Assembly (NCBI GenBank): GCA_003559585.1
Contig: PWKX01000116.1
Coordinates: 1 to 6,412, forward strand
DNA length: 6,412 nt
Origin: Mollicutes bacterium
GTDB lineage: Bacteria > Bacillota_I > Bacilli_A > Izemoplasmatales > Izemoplasmataceae
Reading direction: 5' to 3'
Numbering within the stretch: position 1 is the first letter of the stretch; each line of letters begins with the position of its first letter. The notes below the pieces were generated by a model. It searched no databases, was not told where the DNA came from, and was given only the letters and a program-made list of their open reading frames with translations. Both the position numbers and the translations under genes were made by a program. Below, one piece after another: positions 3,553 to 6,412 of this stretch.

Positions 3553-6412
3553 ATGCATCCTTTTTTGTGTAACGAAACAGCCTATAGCTTCAAGGGATCA
3601 ACGTTGACCATTGAAGATTTAATCAGCCATGCTAAAAACCATGGTTTTTCTCATATGGTACTTTGTGACACCACCATGCATGCGGCGTATAAGTTTTATC
3701 ACCAAGCAATTAAAGCAGGTATTAAGCCAATCATTGGCTTACAATTTAAACTAGAATCCACGTTTGATTCAATGCCTCTACAAGTAGCTGTTTATGCCCA
3801 TAACCAACAAGGTTACCAACAATTACTTAAATTAGCTTCGGTATCAGCGGTTTATCAAATTGTCACATTTGAAACCCTTAAAACTTATGGTGATGAGATG
3901 ACTTTGGTTGTTGATACAAGTGAAGGTGAGGTTGCACACTTACTTAATCAAAAGGATCATAAAGCGGTTAAAACCTTGTTTGAAACATTGCGTACGCTGA
4001 CGCAATCATTTTATTTAGGCGTTGGCGATCAAGCGTTAAAAACACAGTTTAATGTACCGTGTGTGCCTTTTTATCGTGCTATGTATTTACAAGAAGACGA
4101 TGCACCAACCCATGATGTGCTAAAACGCATTTTACAAGTTGAAAGTCAAAGCACACAAGCCCAACCCTTAAACCTTGTTGAAACATTATCTCAAGACCTT
4201 GATGCTGAATTAGCCGCCTTTTTATCAAAACATGCGTTGTCTTTAACTTTCAAAGAAGCAAGGCTTCCCAGTTATCAAACACCTGATGATATTCCTTCTG
4301 ATAAGTATTTGCGAGCTCTAAGTAAAAAAGGACTGGGAAAACGCTTATCTAAAACAAAAAAACCATATCAAGCATATGAAAAAAGACTTGAAAAAGAGTT
4401 AAAAACCATCCATGAGCTTGGGTATGACGATTATTTTTTAATTATGTGGGACGTCATTAAATATGCCCGTAGTGAACATATTTTAGTGGGTCCTGGACGC
4501 GGGAGTGCACCAGGGTCACTTGTGTCTTATGCATTAGGGATCACGAGTGTTGATCCAATTGAACACGGATTGTTGTTTGAGCGTTTTTTAAATGCGGCAA
4601 GAATGAGCATGCCTGATATTGATGTTGATTTTCCTGATCGAAAACGTGATCAAGTTGTGCGGTATGTTAAAGAGCGCTTTGGCGAGACTTGTGTTGCTTT
4701 AATCTGTACGTTCGGTACCTTTTTAACTAAAAGTGCTCTAAGAGATTCGGCTCGTGTATTAAATGTTGATAAACGCTATGTTGAAGAAGCGATTCAAACG
4801 GTTAAAAATTATGATTCAGTATCTGCTTTATTCGGTGATGCTGATGTTAAAAACCGGATGAAGCAAGATGAAACCTTGAAAACATGGTTTCATGCGGCGT
4901 CAAAGCTAGAAGGCTTGCCTAGACACGTCTCAACACACGCAGCTGGGGTTGTGTTAACCGATCAGCCCCTCATTGATTACACGGCGATTCAGCCTGGATT
5001 AAATACAATGTATCAAACGCAATATGAACAAGCCGATTTAGAAGATCTGGGTCTTTTAAAGATGGATTTTTTGGGGTTAAGAAATTTAACCCTCATAGAA
5101 GATGTTGTTGAACAAATCAACATCGAGACAGAAACGCTCATCGATGTATATAAGTTGCCGATTGATGATGAAGCAACATTTCGCATGCTTAGAGATAAAA
5201 GCACCACAGGGATTTTTCAATTAGAATCTGATGGCATGCGTCAATTAATCAAACAAATGAAAATACGGTGTTTTGATGACATTCAAGTGGTACTTGCGCT
5301 TTATAGACCTGGGCCAATGGAAAGCATCCCGCACTTTTTAGCAAGACGTTTCAATAAAGAGAATGTTGAGCAAATCTCCGTTGAGATTGATGATATTTTA
5401 AAACCGACACAAGGCATTTTATTGTATCAGGAACAAATCATGGCTATTGCGGTTCGTTTTGCTGGGTATTCGCTTAATGAAGCGGATTTGTTAAGACGTT
5501 CAGTCAGTAAAAAAGACGCAAATACTTTAGAAAAAGAACGCAAACATTTTATAAAAAAAGCAACCGAACAAAACAGGGATAAAGCCTTGGCAGAACGCAT
5601 TTATGATTATATAGTTAAATTTGCTAATTATGGCTTTAACAAATCACATTCTGTGGCTTACGGGTTGGTCGCCTATTGGATGGCGTATTTAAAAGCCAAT
5701 TATCCTGCACAGTTTTTAGCTGTTTTGATGCAAAGCGCATTGAACAACGCCAGCAGTATGCGTCATTACATGCAAGAACTACATGAATACGGGTTGAAAT
5801 TAATCTCACCCGATATCAACTTATCAACAGATCGGTTCGTTAAAAAAAATCACGCCCTTTATTATCCCTTGTCCGGGATTAAAAATATTGGTAAAACAAC
5901 CATTGAAGCGTTTAAAGCATTGAAGTCAGTCGATACAACTTCATATGCCCATTTTGTTAAATCAACACAAGGTGTTTTTAATAAACGCCATCATGAATAT
6001 TTAATTTACAGTGGGGCATGTGATGGCTTTAAGTTAAATAAACGGACCATGAAAGAAAACCTAGATGCATTGTTACATTTTTTAGATTATGATGAATCTT
6101 TTGCTTTGTCTGATTTTGTATTTGAACGTTACGAGGAATATGATGAAGCGATTTTAAGAGAAAAAGAAATAGAGGCGATTGGCTTTAACATTCGCTATGA
6201 TGAGTTTAAAACCTATGAGCCATCTGCGGTTAAACATCAATGGTTATGGCCAACAAACTTAAAGGATGCACCACTGCATCAAAAATTGACAGTGATTGCA
6301 CGCATCACTAGACTAAAAACCATCACAACCAAGCAAGGAAAAAATATGGCATTTATAACGTTGTCTGACCGAGCTGTTGATATGGATAGTGTTTGTTTTC
6401 CGCAAACCTACA
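3553..6412 (+). CDS. dnaE: DNA polymerase III alpha subunit DnaE (3' end missing)
   Basis: The frame is open for 953 residues to the window edge without a stop. DnaE is a C-family replicative polymerase; in low-G+C Gram-positives it works beside PolC, extending RNA primers on the lagging strand. Domains in order: an N-terminal PHP domain (about 1-250) with degenerate metal sites; the palm, with GPGRGSAPGS (313-322) and the catalytic acids PDIDVDF (Asp357, Asp359) and KMDFLGLR (Asp505); RHVSTHAAGVV (457-467); YRPGPME (584-590); LLYQEQIM (623-630); FNKSHSVAYGL (695-705); a helix-hairpin-helix region with YPLSGIKNIGKTTIEAF (about 874-891); and the start of the OB fold (about 911-953, KQGKNMAFITLSD). 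All three catalytic aspartates are present, so polymerase activity is expected. The missing end is probably on the order of 60-150 residues, judged from Gram-positive DnaE lengths. PolC is excluded because there is no exonuclease insert and the domain order differs. The gene has its own promoter and follows a terminator. Confidence 0.96.
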   Translation, partial: MHPFLCNETAYSFKGSTLTIEDLISHAKNHGFSHMVLCDTTMHAAYKFYHQAIKAGIKPIIGLQFKLESTFDSMPLQVAVYAHNQQGYQQLLKLASVSAVYQIVTFETLKTYGDEMTLVVDTSEGEVAHLLNQKDHKAVKTLFETLRTLTQSFYLGVGDQALKTQFNVPCVPFYRAMYLQEDDAPTHDVLKRILQVESQSTQAQPLNLVETLSQDLDAELAAFLSKHALSLTFKEARLPSYQTPDDIPSDKYLRALSKKGLGKRLSKTKKPYQAYEKRLEKELKTIHELGYDDYFLIMWDVIKYARSEHILVGPGRGSAPGSLVSYALGITSVDPIEHGLLFERFLNAARMSMPDIDVDFPDRKRDQVVRYVKERFGETCVALICTFGTFLTKSALRDSARVLNVDKRYVEEAIQTVKNYDSVSALFGDADVKNRMKQDETLKTWFHAASKLEGLPRHVSTHAAGVVLTDQPLIDYTAIQPGLNTMYQTQYEQADLEDLGLLKMDFLGLRNLTLIEDVVEQINIETETLIDVYKLPIDDEATFRMLRDKSTTGIFQLESDGMRQLIKQMKIRCFDDIQVVLALYRPGPMESIPHFLARRFNKENVEQISVEIDDILKPTQGILLYQEQIMAIAVRFAGYSLNEADLLRRSVSKKDANTLEKERKHFIKKATEQNRDKALAERIYDYIVKFANYGFNKSHSVAYGLVAYWMAYLKANYPAQFLAVLMQSALNNASSMRHYMQELHEYGLKLISPDINLSTDRFVKKNHALYYPLSGIKNIGKTTIEAFKALKSVDTTSYAHFVKSTQGVFNKRHHEYLIYSGACDGFKLNKRTMKENLDALLHFLDYDESFALSDFVFERYEEYDEAILREKEIEAIGFNIRYDEFKTYEPSAVKHQWLWPTNLKDAPLHQKLTVIARITRLKTITTKQGKNMAFITLSDRAVDMDSVCFPQTY

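Noticed and set aside
5013..5207. 64-codon open frame on the - strand
   Set aside because: It is antisense to the dnaE region holding catalytic Asp505 and has no independent support.

Overview
The window is an AT-rich stretch of bacterial chromosome with every recognisable gene on the + strand. It reads with the standard bacterial code: no long frame contains an in-frame TGA, and the tryptophans are TGG. Gene content and signals point to a low-G+C Firmicutes/Tenericutes-type organism. The supporting features are a YtxK-like methyltransferase directly upstream of acetate kinase (a gene pair known from Bacilli), a DnaE of the Firmicutes type, and strong Shine-Dalgarno sites of the AAGGAGGTGAT kind. 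A free-living or commensal relative of Acholeplasma/Izemoplasma, or another deep-branching Bacilli lineage, would fit, but I cannot fix the taxon from this sequence.

Layout: positions 2-64 are the last codons of an upstream gene whose stop overlaps the next start (TAATG). Positions 64-1002 encode a class I SAM-dependent methyltransferase of the YtxK type. One base later, 1004-2191 encodes a full-length acetate kinase (AckA) with all the key active-site residues. After a 58-base gap without a visible terminator, 2250-3482 encodes an unrecognised surface protein. It has a signal peptide, a beta-rich N-terminal half, three related Ig-like repeats and a C-terminal membrane anchor. A 14-bp hairpin beginning at its stop codon (3477-3506) closes this transcription unit. 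An extended -10 promoter follows immediately and drives dnaE (3553 to the window end), the DNA polymerase III alpha subunit, which lacks only its last part.

The first four genes look like one co-transcribed and partly translationally coupled unit. AckA makes ATP from acetyl phosphate in overflow or fermentative metabolism; the methyltransferase is its customary but functionally unexplained neighbour; the surface protein probably sits in the same mRNA without an obvious functional link. dnaE is a separate unit. I see no RNA gene, mobile element, CRISPR array or toxin-antitoxin system, and no convincing evidence of a new defence or mobile system. The least explained item is the surface protein at 2250-3482.
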